64,000 nt of DNA from Distichodus sexfasciatus (lineage: Eukaryota; Chordata; Actinopteri; Characiformes; Distichodontidae). The notes under the pieces were generated by a model, which ran no database searches, was not told the origin of the DNA, and was given only the letters and a program-made list of their open reading frames with translations. This document shows positions 33,940 through 46,424 of this stretch, in pieces. The position numbers were made by a program, and so were the translations under genes. The DNA lies in contig JAVGVS010000012.1 of NCBI GenBank assembly GCA_032718565.1, positions 5,042,502-5,106,501 of the forward strand, written 5' to 3'. How positions within the stretch are numbered: position 1 is the stretch's first letter; the number at the start of each line of letters is the position of its first letter.

Positions 33940-34700
33940 CCACACATTTCCTCCTGGCCCCTTTTCCACTCATTCCTATTGACCACCTGTTTGCTGCCAA
34001 GCCCCTTCTCTTCCATGTCATTTCCGCATCTTGCTGTTGTATGTCCTCCTGCTGCATCTATTGCTGTCTTTTCACACCAACTTACCTCTGCCTCCTCATT
34101 TGTGGTCTGTCCAGTTACCTTTACTGCTCTTTTGTGCCTGATGTTCTCCCACCTACCCACTCCTGTGTATCCTGTTTGATATCTCGTCCTAATCTTTCTG
34201 TCCTTGTCTTTACCTTTCCTTGCCACACTAATTTCACTTATTTTTCCCTTGTACCTATGCCGGCCTCAACTCTCCCTTCCAAAGCACATCAGATTTCTTT
34301 CCTGATTTTTGTGTCCAACTGCCTGTTCCATTTCTATGCCCGCACACATCTACTGTCTTCACCTTCTTGACCTACTGACTCCACCCACTCATCCATGCCA
34401 TCTTCTCTTCTACCCTCTCGCCAATTACCTCCAACTTTTCCTCCACATTTAATCTGTCTCCTCCCATTCCCAATAATTCCTGCCTCCTTTGCTTGATTTT
34501 GCCAACTCTCCTCCAATTCTCTTACTTCCCCTGTCATGTCCCTCCTCTGGCTGCCCAGTTTCCTATAGTACCGCTATGCCCACAGATGTGTTTTGACAAT
34601 CTGGCCTTCAGTCATAGTCAGAAGCCATCGTCAGACAACTCCAACCCATGTTCTCAGAGTGCTGTTGTCTTCTACATCTTCTCTCCTAAACCTTGATGAC
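33940..34700 (+). other. Pyrimidine-rich tract of unknown nature
   Basis: The + strand is strongly enriched in C and T over several hundred bases and ends near a GAATAAAAG signal at 34703. Open frames exist in several phases on both strands, as expected from composition, and none shows a domain. It could be decayed LTR or leader sequence of a retroelement. Confidence 0.4.
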
Positions 34701-34999
34701 TGAATAAAAGACATGGTCACACATCACTTCTACTAAACTGACACTATTTGATTTTAGTGAACACTAATATTTTCATAATGGATTTAAAGGTCATTGTTAC
34801 TTCCAACAGCTGATTAATCACAATATTGACCAATTATCCTGTCAAGGAGGTCTCAGCCAATCCATAAAAAAAATCTTACATTGTGTTTCCATTTTGATTT
34901 ACTTTTATCTATTTATACCATTTGGCAAACATTACATTTTGTAAATCAGTTACTGCACTCTCAGAAACCAAATATAGAGTAAGCAGAAGTGGAGAGAAA

Positions 35000-35205
35000 A
35001 GTGAAAGTGAGTGACTATTTTTATTGTGAACACACCACAGCACAGCACACAGTGCACCGCAACAAACTGTGACCTCTGCCTTTGACTCATTCATAAGGAA
35101 GCACTGGGCTTTTCGGCACCAGTGGTACCATTACCGGTCCTGGAATTCGAACCAGCGACCTTCTGATCACGGGGCGAACGCCCTAATCGTTACACTACCA
35201 ACTGT
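35000..35205 (-). mobile_element. tRNA-derived SINE, family B
   Basis: On the - strand it has the head CAGTTGGTAGTGTAACGATT, a B-box-like GGTCGCTGGTTCGAATTCC, and the tail with ATAAAAATAGTCACTCACTT. Part of the body is missing compared with the copy at 9268. Confidence 0.75.
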
Positions 35206-35209
35206 TGAG

Positions 35210-38100
35210 TTGCAGGAGAATTGAAGTGCTGTTTATGGGAAAGAACAAACTTATGTCCAACTTCTATCAGTCATGCAAGAGTAGTCAGAGAAAGCAAATA
35301 CAGAGGAGGGAACAGCTGGTGTAGCAGAGCTTATAGATCTAATGTAGCTTCACTAACAGTTAAGAATTGACAAGTGAAGAGAAAGCCTGTCAAGAAATGA
35401 AGTCTGTCTTTAGAATAGAAGATGCTGTCTTCCAAACAGCACAGCGGGAGATTAAGAGGACAAAAGAGGGTGAAATAAGTTACTGGCCCACATCAGCCAA
35501 CACAATCATTCTTGTCCCAGATAGAGTGTTCTCACAGTTTGAAGTCTCTGAAAATGCAAGTTCATTTGAGTAAATTCACAGTACATCTTGAAATCATGCC
35601 ACAGACCAAAACACTGCTGCCAAAATCTTTACGAACTTTCGGGAAAGCTGTGAGAGGTAGGTGAAAGTAGGTTAAATTGATTGGCAACAATGCCAAGTGA
35701 GATGAGAATGTATTATGATTTTGTTTGTCATGTGCCAGACACATAGTTCAGAACACATTTGGCATTCACATCCTCAAGATCAAAGGAGATAAAGGCATTG
35801 GGGGAGAGATCAGAGAGCGCCACATAGATGGAACAACAGTGGGACTATCAAAATCCACATATGCCATCTATCTCTTAATATATACATTTATTGTTAAATT
35901 AGGCTTAAACTCAGATTTTAGTAGATTTTATTAAAATATTTGCATACATAAAAAATATGTATTGTTTTACAGTTTCATGCTGTGTGTAAAATTCAGGAAA
36001 TGCTTTTCTATAGAGTAAAAGAGATGCAAATTCACTATCTTTATGTCCATTTCCTTTCATTCCATGCCTGTTGCTTATTGTAAAATATTCAGAAGAGCTT
36101 AATTTGGCTGTTGTTCACTGCATTATATGCTGGTAATGGGGAGTAACAGTTAACTGCTGTTTATGTTTGGGCTGTAAAGATTCCTTGTGTACACAGTGGG
36201 TTTTATGCTTGGACAATGATCCACATTCTGCCACTGTTTAAAAGGTATGAACACAAAAGTATTAGTAGTTCTGTGAGTAAGTCTTTATAATTATATTAGT
36301 TTTATTGTTTAAGTAGATGTCTAAAAGATATGCATGACTAGATGGGATAGAGGATAATCTAGTACATGAGAGGTACAAAGAGTCAGATGTTTACCTATGA
36401 CAGAAGCTGGTTATACTTGCCTCTAATTTTATGTAGTTTTCATGAAACAAATGAAAATAATTTGCATTGCCTGTAAACAAGAATTCTGTGTATCATAAAA
36501 AAGCTTAACTGATGCTGAGTCAGTAAATCAAATTAGAAACAAAATATTTGATCAACAGAGTAACACTGTCTCTGAAATTAAACTCATAATAAAGGAATAT
36601 AAGGAATAACCTAATCTAATATCAGACTTCAGTTGTGTTCATGAACATGTATGAGGAGTGTTCCACATCACTGCCCCACATTTCACTTTTTAATCACAGT
36701 ACTAAATGGCTAGAGTCTGCTCCGAGATTGAATTTATAAAGGCAGCTATCTTCAAGTGAACAGTCAAATTATGAACCTTCTTTGAAATGAACAAAGGCAA
36801 TAGAAAGATATCATGGGTTGAGGTGTGACTGTATTTCTTTTTCAATGCTACAACTACTGAGCATATGAGTAAAGATCGTACCCCAAGATGCTCTGTGGAG
36901 GCTGTCTAAAAGTGCAATAGTAGAGTAGAGACAGCATTAGAGCGAGAATCAGTGGGGAACACAGCTGAAACACGCTGTCTACCACACTGACTGTAGTTCA
37001 GCAGATGAGTAAGAAAAACAAATATACAAAAAGCACAAATAGAACAAAAACCTGTGTGTGCTATGTATAGAGAAAAGAAAATAGATCTTGCCTAATTTAT
37101 GGATGTCAGCATGTGCGCACCAACGATAAAGTTCCATCTCTTTTGCAGCCTCTTGTTCAATGCCTAGGATGATTGATAATGATAACCTTTCTCTAAATTG
37201 TGTACATTAATATCAATTCATCCACAATAACCAAATTTGACACTGTCATAAGTCTGTGAATGATCGATGAAAATGACTGAATGTAGAGAATCCTTCATTC
37301 CTCTTTGAAGTATTTTCCCATTAGTATTTTACCTCTCACAGGGTCACCATCTGTGTCAGTACCACAGCCAGTGCTAGCTCTCTGCAAGCAAAAAAAAAAT
37401 GCCCAGGGAGGTAAATTGGGATTTCCAGCCAGTGCTAGCTCTCTGCAAGTAAAAAAGGTAAATTGGGATTTCCATGTAAATGTAAACTCTCCCAATACTG
37501 CCAACCCTCAAATCCTCTAGGTGTAATATTATGTAAATTGATGATTGGCTGCTCTCTCAAACCCTTTCACTGTGTGAGTCAGTGAAATTTTATAACAAAT
37601 TGATATGCATAAATTAGGCTCCAAAGGTGTTAAAAATATGAGTAGCAGCTGATGCTTAAGCAAATAAAGTATAAAAAACTGAAATAATTAAAAATAGTGA
37701 CAAAATAATTGGGTGGACTAAATTAGATTATACAGTTAGACCAATTTGCAACACTTTTATCCATTCTTGAATGACACACTGTTACGCATAAGTAACATAT
37801 ACCTGTATGCATAAGTAATTTAAAAAAAAAAAAAATGCTGTATACCATTCTCTTTTCAGAGATGGTGGCAGACTCTCAGCCTCTTACAACTGCTTTACCC
37901 TGTGGCATGTGGTTTGCATATAATGCAACTTACTTTTTAAATCAGATAGTAAACATGCTTGTTATGGATGTGACCGATTTTGTGTATGCGTGAAAAAATA
38001 AATTTGGTAACAATTCAACTTGGTCCAACGTGTGCCTCCAAAATTTTATAGCTGAATGAACCATAGTAAGAGGTAAAGATCAACCAAGAATCAAAATAAA
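35210..38100. other. Unassigned A/T-rich sequence
   Basis: No gene was recognised. The frame 35367-35573 is hydrophilic and has no known motif or splice support. A local tandem duplication at 37365-37473 is listed separately. Confidence 0.4.
37365..37473 (+). repeat. Tandem duplication of a 61-bp unit
   Basis: CAGCCAGTGCTAGCTCTCTG begins at 37365 and again at 37426. Both units end with GGTAAATTGGGATTTCC. The second unit lacks about 13 bp after the A-run. There is no coding context. Confidence 0.85.
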
Positions 38101-38979
38101 AAGTTAAAAGGTGCCATGCCACACGTTTTTCGTCAATTTTGTGGTAATGCCTGATGTTCTTCCATGGACCACACTGTAAAAAGTAAAAGTTTTTTTTACG
38201 GCAATTTACCATTGAAAAAAAAACAGATTTTTGCCATATTTTTCATTTTACGAGAATATACCTGTAAAATACAGCAAATCTGGATTGTTAAATATATGTT
38301 CTGTAAAATTATGATAAAAATCTGTAATTTTACATTATAAAAATCTACCGTTTTTTACATGGCTGTGCTGTTCTTAATTTATTTAGAATGTAAAATTATG
38401 ATACATTGCTGCTTAAAAAAACACAACACAGTAGTTTGCCTTTTCTAACAACATGCACATGCCGTATCATATAATACAGAGCATTATGGCATTAGAAACT
38501 TGCATTTGCTGTAAATCCAAGGTAACCATCATATACTAAAATCTCAAAAAACTACAGTATGAGACAGAAATGTCCAATAAAATTGCTACCATCTGATTAC
38601 TATCTGATCACTTGATAAGACACTTGCTGAAAGTAAAAAAAAAAACATTTTGGATCTATAGATATTTTTTTCTTATGCTTTTACAGTAAAAACTATAAAA
38701 CTAAAAAAGTAACATCTATTAATATTTTAATTGAAATCTTGCCAAAATGAGTAGTGTAACATGAGTTTTGGAACAGTGGATCTAATTTCAATTTCTTATT
38801 AAATAACTAAACAAACTACAGGACACCAATTAACATTTGAAAATGTCACATTTATTTGTAACAGTCAAGCTTTGACAAAAAAAAGTAAAAATAATAATGT
38901 TGAACAGATTATTAGAACTATAAGTGGTCAATGGTATTAACCGTCATGACATTAAGCGTGTTCACATCTTCAGCAAATG

Positions 38980-39010
<31 letters not shown>

Positions 39011-39299
39011 TTTTACATGCGTATAAAGTTACGAGTATTTAAAAAACAAGTCCTGTAGCACATGAAGGAGTCTTTGAGCTGCACTGTTGGTTTTATATCA
39101 CCCAATGAAGCACATAACAGGAATATTAAACTAACTTAACGGAATCGTGATATTTTCGGTTCTCCAGAACGTCAAACGAGCAGCACGTAATCAGAATAGA
39201 GAGGTGTTCTTTGCGTTCGTCGGAATTTCGGCAGAAATTGACGCCAAGAAGATGTTTTATGCAGTGTTTATTTGACGCGTGTGGATGCTCGGATTCCCT

Positions 39300-39452
39300 C
39301 CAATGAGCAGAAAAACGGTCGGCGTTCGGTGGGCGCTTACCAGACGTCACGAACGCCAGAAGACAGTACTAGCTAGCTAGCATTGCTGCTGCAAAAGCTG
39401 TGAATGTTACGCTGATAAAATAAAGCTTCAGTACAACATTACCGCTAACCAG
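39300..39452 (+). other. Exon-like segment 1 inside the CACTA-like element
   Basis: A GC-richer stretch (about 39130-39760) contrasts with the A/T-rich remainder. Within it, a stretch ending CGCTAACCAG is followed by GTGAGATAAC, a good splice donor at 39453. There is no ORF of note. The 5' start of this putative exon is not defined. It could be a captured promoter and first exon, or the 5' part of a lost transposase gene. Confidence 0.35.
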
Positions 39453-40718
39453 GTGAGATAACAGCCATCGCCTTGCGGGGAACGGTTTCTTTTCCGCGAA
39501 CCGCCGACGTTCAGTCACGTGCACAGACAAACTTCTTCTACTGTAGTTATTTGTAAGTCAAACTAAGAACTAAGGGCTTCTGTGAGGTGATTGGACGAGA
39601 TGGTGATTTCCCGTGGAGCTTTGCGACTGTTCAGCCAATCACTAGCCGATGTTAAGTCGTTTGAATCTGCGCGCCAGGAGGAGCCTCGCTGCTTGTACGT
39701 CTTGGCTCAGGAATCTGGCTGCAGAGGAGTTCGTGTCTACGCTTACTATCAGCGATCGAGGAAAGTTGTAATGTCCTGCTTCAGTGTACCTTTTGTACAC
39801 AGTCTTTTAGTGGGAACACACCAATTGCTTTGTAATCACGTCGTGATTATTTGTATCATGCTAACTTAGCAGCATCTTAAACAACAGCAGGGCAATGCAG
39901 TCTCGGATTGAAGTAAGTTTATTACAGCTAAGGACCTTAGCCAATTAAAAACATTTTCTGCATATAGTAAGAATTGATAGTCGGGGCTAAGTGAACACAT
40001 GGATTGTGAAGTAGAAACGTGAACTCCTTTATTTGTAATGGATAGCCTTTTATAAATTCAGCAGCTAAACTAGCAGCATGAACTTGCTAACATACAGCAT
40101 ATTAAACTTCAACATACTAGCTAAGTATCACTATCTGGTTTAAATATGAAATGTTGGATTTCTTTAACAAAAATATGTCAATCGTTTGAAATACTCCTAA
40201 AGCATTATCCCTTTTTGTGATGTTCTCGGTTTGTCATATTTTATTCAAATCCAGTCATCAATGATGGGATTAGCTGTAGTCCCCATCTTGTCTTAAGAGA
40301 ATTACTTTAAAAAAAAAAAGTCTTTGGTAATCATGTATTTTTGCTTAACATTAGAAAATTGAATAACTAAGGTAATGCAAGTAGGAAGGCTCAGAAATAT
40401 GTTTGGAAGGTTTTTTGTTGTGTTATTATGTTATATGTCTATCAAGGAACTTGACCCGCATTCACTAAGCTGTTGAATATCAGTGTTTGAGTTACAGAAT
40501 AACTACAACTAAATAATCAGTCATTCAAACATTCAGTCAAAATCTAGGTACAGATACTAATAAGCAGTAATAACAATGACAATGATACAAGACAGACTAT
40601 GTACTATAATGTTCATGCTAAAACAAATCACTGTGCTTTAGAAATATACAGTGTGCATATTTTTATGACTGGCTACTCTCTGCTCTAATATACAATGTGT
40701 GGTTATATTTTTTCACAG

Positions 40719-40878
40719 ATTGCCAGTGTCTTTATAGTGGCTTAAAATGTTATGGAAGAAAGTGGCCTGAATTTTCCAAGACCAAGACTTAAGGAGGCTT
40801 CACCTTTATACCAACACTCTTAAAATGGACATATTTCTGAAAGTTGCTGAAAAACTACAAACAGATTAACTGCTCATG
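40719..40878 (+). other. Exon-like segment 2 inside the CACTA-like element
   Basis: The segment follows TATATTTTTTCACAG, an acceptor with a pyrimidine tract, and ends CTGCTCATG|GTGAGTAAA, a near-consensus donor. It is 160 nt long with stops in the frames opened by its ATGs (for example MDIFLKVAEKLQTD then stop). It could be a non-coding exon of a transcript that begins at segment 1. Confidence 0.35.
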
Positions 40879-42531
40879 GTGAGTAAATTAAGTCTAACAG
40901 AAACAGAAGAGCACAGTGACAGTAAACAACTGCATCTTTAAGATATTTGATAGGCTTGCATAGAATGTGTTGCAACTTTTTAAGTTGTTGAACATCCTTT
41001 CCATTTTACTGGCACAGTGTGGTCTGAACTTCAGAAGCCAAGCAGTAAAACGTTCCTATGTAACAAGCTAGTAGTGATAGCAGTTTGCAATTGTAGATAA
41101 AAAAAATCCATGTCCATGATGTACCTCTCCAACATATTCTGATTCATACTTAAGCTACAGCAGCATTTGGCTTAATACTGTGCAGTATCAGTCATGAATG
41201 GCAGTGGGATGCAAAGGATGTAGAAAATGGTTTTAAGAATGTGGCTCAGAACTGATGTTTCAAGATTTAGTTTTGATCTTGTTTTTGTCTTTTAATGCCA
41301 TACATAGCTACATCATGATTCATTCGGACCCCTTTCATGTAATTTTAATTTTTAAAAAATTAGTTTAAATGTATTATATTAAAAACTGAAATTTTACATT
41401 TATGTAAGTATTCAGACCAGCAATTCAGTGCTACATGAAAGCTCCTTTATCAGCAGTTACAGCTCAGACTTGGAACTGTCTTCTCTAAACTTCTAAGCTA
41501 AATTTATTGGGAGAAAAGCCATTTTGTCATTATTTTATCAATTATTTAATTTACAATGTATTAAGTTATGTACTTAAATGAATACTGTACTGTGCTAACA
41601 TGGCTTGAAAGTTTGCCATCACTCATGGCTTGACTCGATTATACCCCTGCTATGAAAAAACACCACCATGTCTTTTTTTTGTTTGTATGTTTACAACAAA
41701 AAATGCTAAGCACTTTTGTTATGTTTGTTGGTGCAAGTTCTAAATAAAAAAAATAAATAAATCAAGATTCATTGTATTCTTGTTGTGCTTTTGTACTAAC
41801 CCAGGGGTTCCCATACTCAGGTCTCAAAGTCTTAAGCCATAGACTTTTATATAACAACAACTGCATGTAAATTTATACTTCTTTGCTATGTTTTACTGGT
41901 AGTGTTCTGTATTATAACAATGAGATATTGTAGATAAACAATGAGGTAACTGTTTTTAAAGAGTCTTTAAATAGTAAAGTATATGTAAATTTATATGATT
42001 TTGCTTTGTTTTAAGAGTAGAAATCTGTATCTTGACTATTATATACCTTGGATAAATAGAACATTTTTGTTTAAAAGCAGTACTTTACTGTAGTTTAACA
42101 AATGTCAAACATTAAATTGTGGAAATCCAAGTTCATTTCACAGCATTTTGTTATTTTATACCTTTCTAAAGATGTTTTATGATGGTGTAAATCTGTAAAT
42201 CTACCAAAATTGGGCTGTAAAATCACAGCACAAAATACAGAGAATGGCTGTAATTTTTACAGCAGTTTACTGTCAAATAATATTTGGTAACTGTAATTTA
42301 ACAGACTTTTTACCGTTTTTTTACGTTTTTTTTTTTTTTTACAGTGTTTGTAACATGTTTTGGGGAAAATGCCTTGGTTCTCTTGTTTCATGCCATTCTA
42401 GCATGGTATAGAAAACCTGTAGGAAAACACAACTCAATTTGTGCCAGTTCTCATTAATATTCAACATGCAAATTAGCTTTGCTCTGATTGGCTAACAGCT
42501 GTCAATGAGAACCTGCCTATCAGCATCCTTT

Positions 42532-43010
42532 ACCCAAAGGCTTTATCCAAAGCAACACAGACTCGCAATGAGCAACACACGTACTGATTATATCTTAAAT
42601 TCTTTACTGTGTTTCGTAAACCAAACCTGTCCAGATGACAATTCAAAGTCAAAGTAAACCAAAGTAAACTTTGTCATCTCTGCTATATACTGTACAGATA
42701 TACAGAGAGACGAGACGACATAGCTCCAGGTTTCACAGCACAAACAACAAAGTACAGGAAACAAAGAACAAATAGGGCACATGGAATAAACAATATATAC
42801 AGTAAATATAATATAAAATATACACTTTAAACTATAAATGGAGTATTAAATATAAACTTTAAACTAGAAGTAGAAGTAGAATGAGAGACTATTAGACCTA
42901 TAATCTTAACTTAATAATCACACAATGTCATAGTGAATATACAACGACCCCATGTCAGTGCTGTTAGTGAAATGAGAATTACCCATTGCTCTGAACACAT
43001 TAGTTAAATC
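42532..43010. repeat. Repeat block inserted in copy 2, containing the 1085-type repeat
   Basis: The block interrupts the alignment of copy 2 to copy 1. It begins CCCAAAGGCTTTATCCAAAG, which resembles a SINE tail. It then contains at 42645-42790 the dispersed repeat also present at 1085-1205, and ends in A/T-rich sequence. Exact ends are uncertain. Confidence 0.55.
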
Positions 43011-43112
43011 GCATAATATAATTCAGCAAACAAAGCTTGGCGTTGCCTCTGCCTCGTCCATATCAGGACAGCTCAGCGATAGCTGTTATTTTGATATACA
43101 ATTAGCTTCATG

Positions 43113-44411
43113 CATAGGCGTAATTTGCACGGAAGTTACGGGGGTCGTAAGCCCTGAAAAAATCAGATCCTTCCAATATAAACACCCCCACCCAACCCCA
43201 TCCCCCATAATCATATCATTACGTTAGATAAAAATATAAATTATCTCACATGAATAATTTGTGAATTTTCTTTATTTATTTAACTTGCCAGCCAAAAGGT
43301 AGCACATTTGTGACCCGATCTGCCGTAATGAGTCGGAAGTCGGCGTTCTATTTATTTAGATACGGGCCGATTATGTTGAAAAACATCACAAAAATATCGA
43401 TTTTTCTTTTTGGAGACCAGATTAATTTTGAAGACCTTTTCGTTCATATAGGACCAAAAAAAATCGATATTTTTGATGTTTGTCAACATAATCGGCCCGT
43501 ATCTAAATAAATAGAACGCTGACTTCCGACTCATTACGGCAGATCGGGTCACATTTAATCTGGTAGTGTGTCCCTCTGTGCAAAATACTTGAGCTGAGTT
43601 GGAGTGAGTTTTCTTTGGATTCAAATACGGAATTCTCTACCCTTTTTTTGTATCTGCACCCACATATGGGCCCCAACGATATTCAAAATGCTCAACATTA
43701 GACCATAAATGGTGAATAGCTCATTCGGGCCTTTTGTGTTCATCTGAAAAAATTGTGTGTTGAGGTGTTTAACTGAATTTGAATTGTGTACATTTAATCT
43801 ATTGGGTTTGTGTTATTATTGTCATCTTTTTATTAATTATTCCATACTAGTCAAGGGTAAATGAGAAATAAAAGTGAAGGTGTGTTGAGTTTCCAAACAT
43901 CGTCAGTTTCTCTCTGCACTTTATTCGGAAAGGGGTTTGTAGTCTAGAAAACTTGTATAGTTGTTTGGGGGTATATTATTCTCCCAGTGGAGGCACCGCG
44001 CTAATTGGCTTACCAAAACATCCGTCGGTGAACAGAAAATCCAGTCAGCTCAACATCATCAGCTGGGAACCCAGAATCCTGTTTAATAATAAGCTTTGAG
44101 AATTCATAGTTCTGTCTTACATCAGGCCTTCAAGCTAACATATCCTAGGTCCTGTTGCTTGACTCTGCTGGTCGGAGCCCGGCCTGTTGTTCCGAGGGGG
44201 TTACCATAAGCCATAGAATGTCTCTGCATAATAAAAACTCTCAAGCCAATAAAACAGACACTGTTCTTACTATTTATAGTAGTAATGTCTACACTATACT
44301 ACATAAAGCTAAAATAAATTTTTTTGGGATGTAATCTACTCCTAGGGTTAGGAGTAAAAGTAAGTTAATAAATAAGCGTGCCCCATGTTTAACCCAAAGT
44401 TATGCCCTTGG
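43113..44411. mobile_element. 1.3-kb hAT-like non-autonomous element nested in copy 2
   Basis: It interrupts copy 2 between CTTCATG (43106-43112) and CTTCATGG (44412-44419), a 7-8 bp target duplication as made by hAT transposases. Imperfect inverted ends are CATAGGCGTAATTTG and, on the other strand, CCAAGGGCATAACTTTG. It carries the second palindromic MITE and has no transposase. Confidence 0.7.
43310..43552. mobile_element. Palindromic MITE, GTGACCCGATCTG family, copy 2
   Basis: This 243-bp palindrome is nearly identical in its arms to the copy at 3711-3956. It is flanked by ATTT on both sides (43306-43309 and 43553-43556), a 4-bp duplication. The apparent ORFs on both strands (MTRSAVMSRKSAFYLF and its near-repeat) arise from the complementary arms. 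Confidence 0.9.
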
Positions 44412-45042
44412 CTTCATGGCATGGACTTAGCTAGCCTAGCAAGTGCTAACCTCACGCTAGCATTGTCTAAATGGACATGAAACCGTTTAACATAGCATTT
44501 CCTTATGCTGATAATAATATTACTTACGGCCTGTGCACTGGTTGCCGACTGCCATGATGGTATTGCTCCAGGTTTTAACAGCAACTTTGACATAAAAACC
44601 CCTGCTGAATTTGCCATAGTTGGCAAAGTCACTCTCTTCAAAACAAGACGAACAGAGAACTATTATTTGACTGTAATGTTGATGTATTGCTCCAAAAATA
44701 AACTGAAGCCAATTGTCCCTCAACCCTGTTTTCTTGGGCAACATGTGCGTTGTCGAAGTTCTATTATTGCAAAAAGCACATCTTTGTTGTTCCGCCATTC
44801 TTGCTGTCACTGAGCTTGACAAATTCTGTGTGTGCCCACGCACGGGCGAGATCGTGAATAATAATGAGTTCTATCAGTGTGACATATCATTGATAGTCTT
44901 TTCTAACTGGCCTGATTCTCCGCTTATTTCTTTTCATTGGCTATTGCAGACAGCACAGGTAACAGTACATTGTAACAACCACCATATAACACAAAGACCT
45001 ATCATAATCCAAAAGTGATTTTTTGAGTGGCATGGCACCTTT

Positions 45043-46400
45043 GAAATATATTGTCTAAGGAATTACTTGAGCAGATTAAAAAGAGACACAGAAGACTATG
45101 GAAAACAATCAGTCAGTCAGTCAGTCAGTCATTATCTGAACCGCTTAATACTTTATGGGGGGCGCGGGGACTGGAGCCTTTCCTGGGACTGTAGTAATAA
45201 GGATACTTATTAGACAGGCAATTGTGATTGCTTTATGGCAACAGTATTATTTCCTCTTTAAGATATCCAATGACAAATGTGTATAAGAGATAAGAGATAA
45301 AGAGATAAATAAGAGATAAATTAAATGAAACAAATCTGGAAGTTCGGATTTAAATCCTATACAAAGGGGCATCATTGTTTGAAAGTGACATTCAACAAAC
45401 CTGAAGTACCTGGAGCAAGAAAAACTCACTCCTGATCAAGGTAAAAAGCTGACTGCAGCCCAGAGATAAAACTGTGCCACTGTGACTAGAGCTATCTTCC
45501 CCTTGTAATGACAATCACTTGTAGCTCACCAGAGAAGCACTGACTAAATGTATCCATTGTCTGACCCTTCCTCAATCACTTTACTTAACAAAAAATGGCT
45601 TTCTAAAATACAAATGTTTAGGGATGAATATGTATACTTGATTTTTTAACATTGTATAGTTGATGCTGATAATTTCAAAATGAATAATATTTAATCAAAT
45701 GTCTAATCCTGCTTGCTGTGGGTAGCAACCCAGAAAGCACCAGGGATTTTATTACTGTGTTGTAGTAAGACTTGAAAGATCACTCACACCAAATGTCCCA
45801 GACACAAACCGATGCAACCGAGTTGACAACAAAGTGTAAGGCCACCAAAGATATAATGATCCACTGGATTAAAATAAGACAGTGTACATGTATATGTAAT
45901 TAAATGTGTATGTATATGCTAATCTAATTAAATCAGTCCAGAGCAGGGATATGGCTCGATTTCACACAAATGCAAACTGTATTGTACTTAAACTGAATAC
46001 AAATCCTGAAACTGCTTTTGCACTTACCAAACTTCACCATGCTAGTGATGGAGCAATCAAAAGTATTTAGTTTCACTCTGTGATCGTGTGGTCCACTTCA
46101 AGACACTTTTAGCTTCGAATTGGCTTCTAACAAGGTAATGTTCACAGTGCCTGATCTTTAGCTGGCGCTGGGGAGGTAGCACTATAACTACTTCAGGCCT
46201 TCTCTTGCAAACTTCAAACTCATTTAACCCAGACCATCAATCATGCCCTGCACTGTATCACTTTTCTTATTAAAGTTGTGTACTCCTTTGCCTGTCTCAG
46301 TAAGTTTTCATCTAACTGCCCAAAAAAAACTCTTCTCTCTCCTTATCTAGCTCCTTGTTCTTGCTGAAGTTCTCTAGAGCTTCTTGAGTCAATTTCTAAT
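45043..46400. other. Mostly unassigned; SINE C fragment at about 45110-45190
   Basis: A CAGTCAGTCAGTCAGTCATT run leads into ATCTGAACCGCTTAATACTT and GGGGACTGGAGCCTTTCCTG, a fragment of the family C SINE. The rest shows no gene. The part from about 46020 may be decayed internal sequence of the Gypsy relic that follows. Confidence 0.4.
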
Positions 46401-46424
46401 AGTCAAATGGACTGTCTTGCCTAA

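Larger units (their letters stand above)
38172..42346. mobile_element. 4.2-kb CACTA-like non-autonomous element nested in copy 2
   Basis: The termini are CACTGTAAAAAG at 38172 and a T-run ending TTTTTACAGTG at 42346. Inside both ends the sequence repeats words such as CTGTAAAAT, CTGTAATTT and TTTTACAG over about 200 bp. This subterminal repetition is typical of CACTA/EnSpm elements. There is no transposase ORF. The copy 1 paralogue shows the empty site, so both boundaries are supported. A clear 2-3 bp target duplication was not seen, so the superfamily call is tentative. Confidence 0.75.
38107..45042 (-). mobile_element. AAAGGTGCC-family DNA transposon, copy 2, expanded by nested insertions
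   Basis: The ends AAAGGTGCCATGCCACAC (38107) and GTGGCATGGCACCTTT (to 45042) match those of copy 1 in inverse orientation. The intervening sequence aligns to copy 1 in four pieces, at about 38107-38171, 42347-42531, 43010-43112 and 44412-45042. The gaps are a CACTA-like element, an approximately 480-bp repeat block and a hAT-like element. Confidence 0.85.

Noticed and set aside
43310..43624. Repeated peptide MSRKSAFYLFRYGPIM on both strands here and at 3711-3956
   Set aside because: It is produced by the complementary arms of a palindromic MITE, not by related genes.
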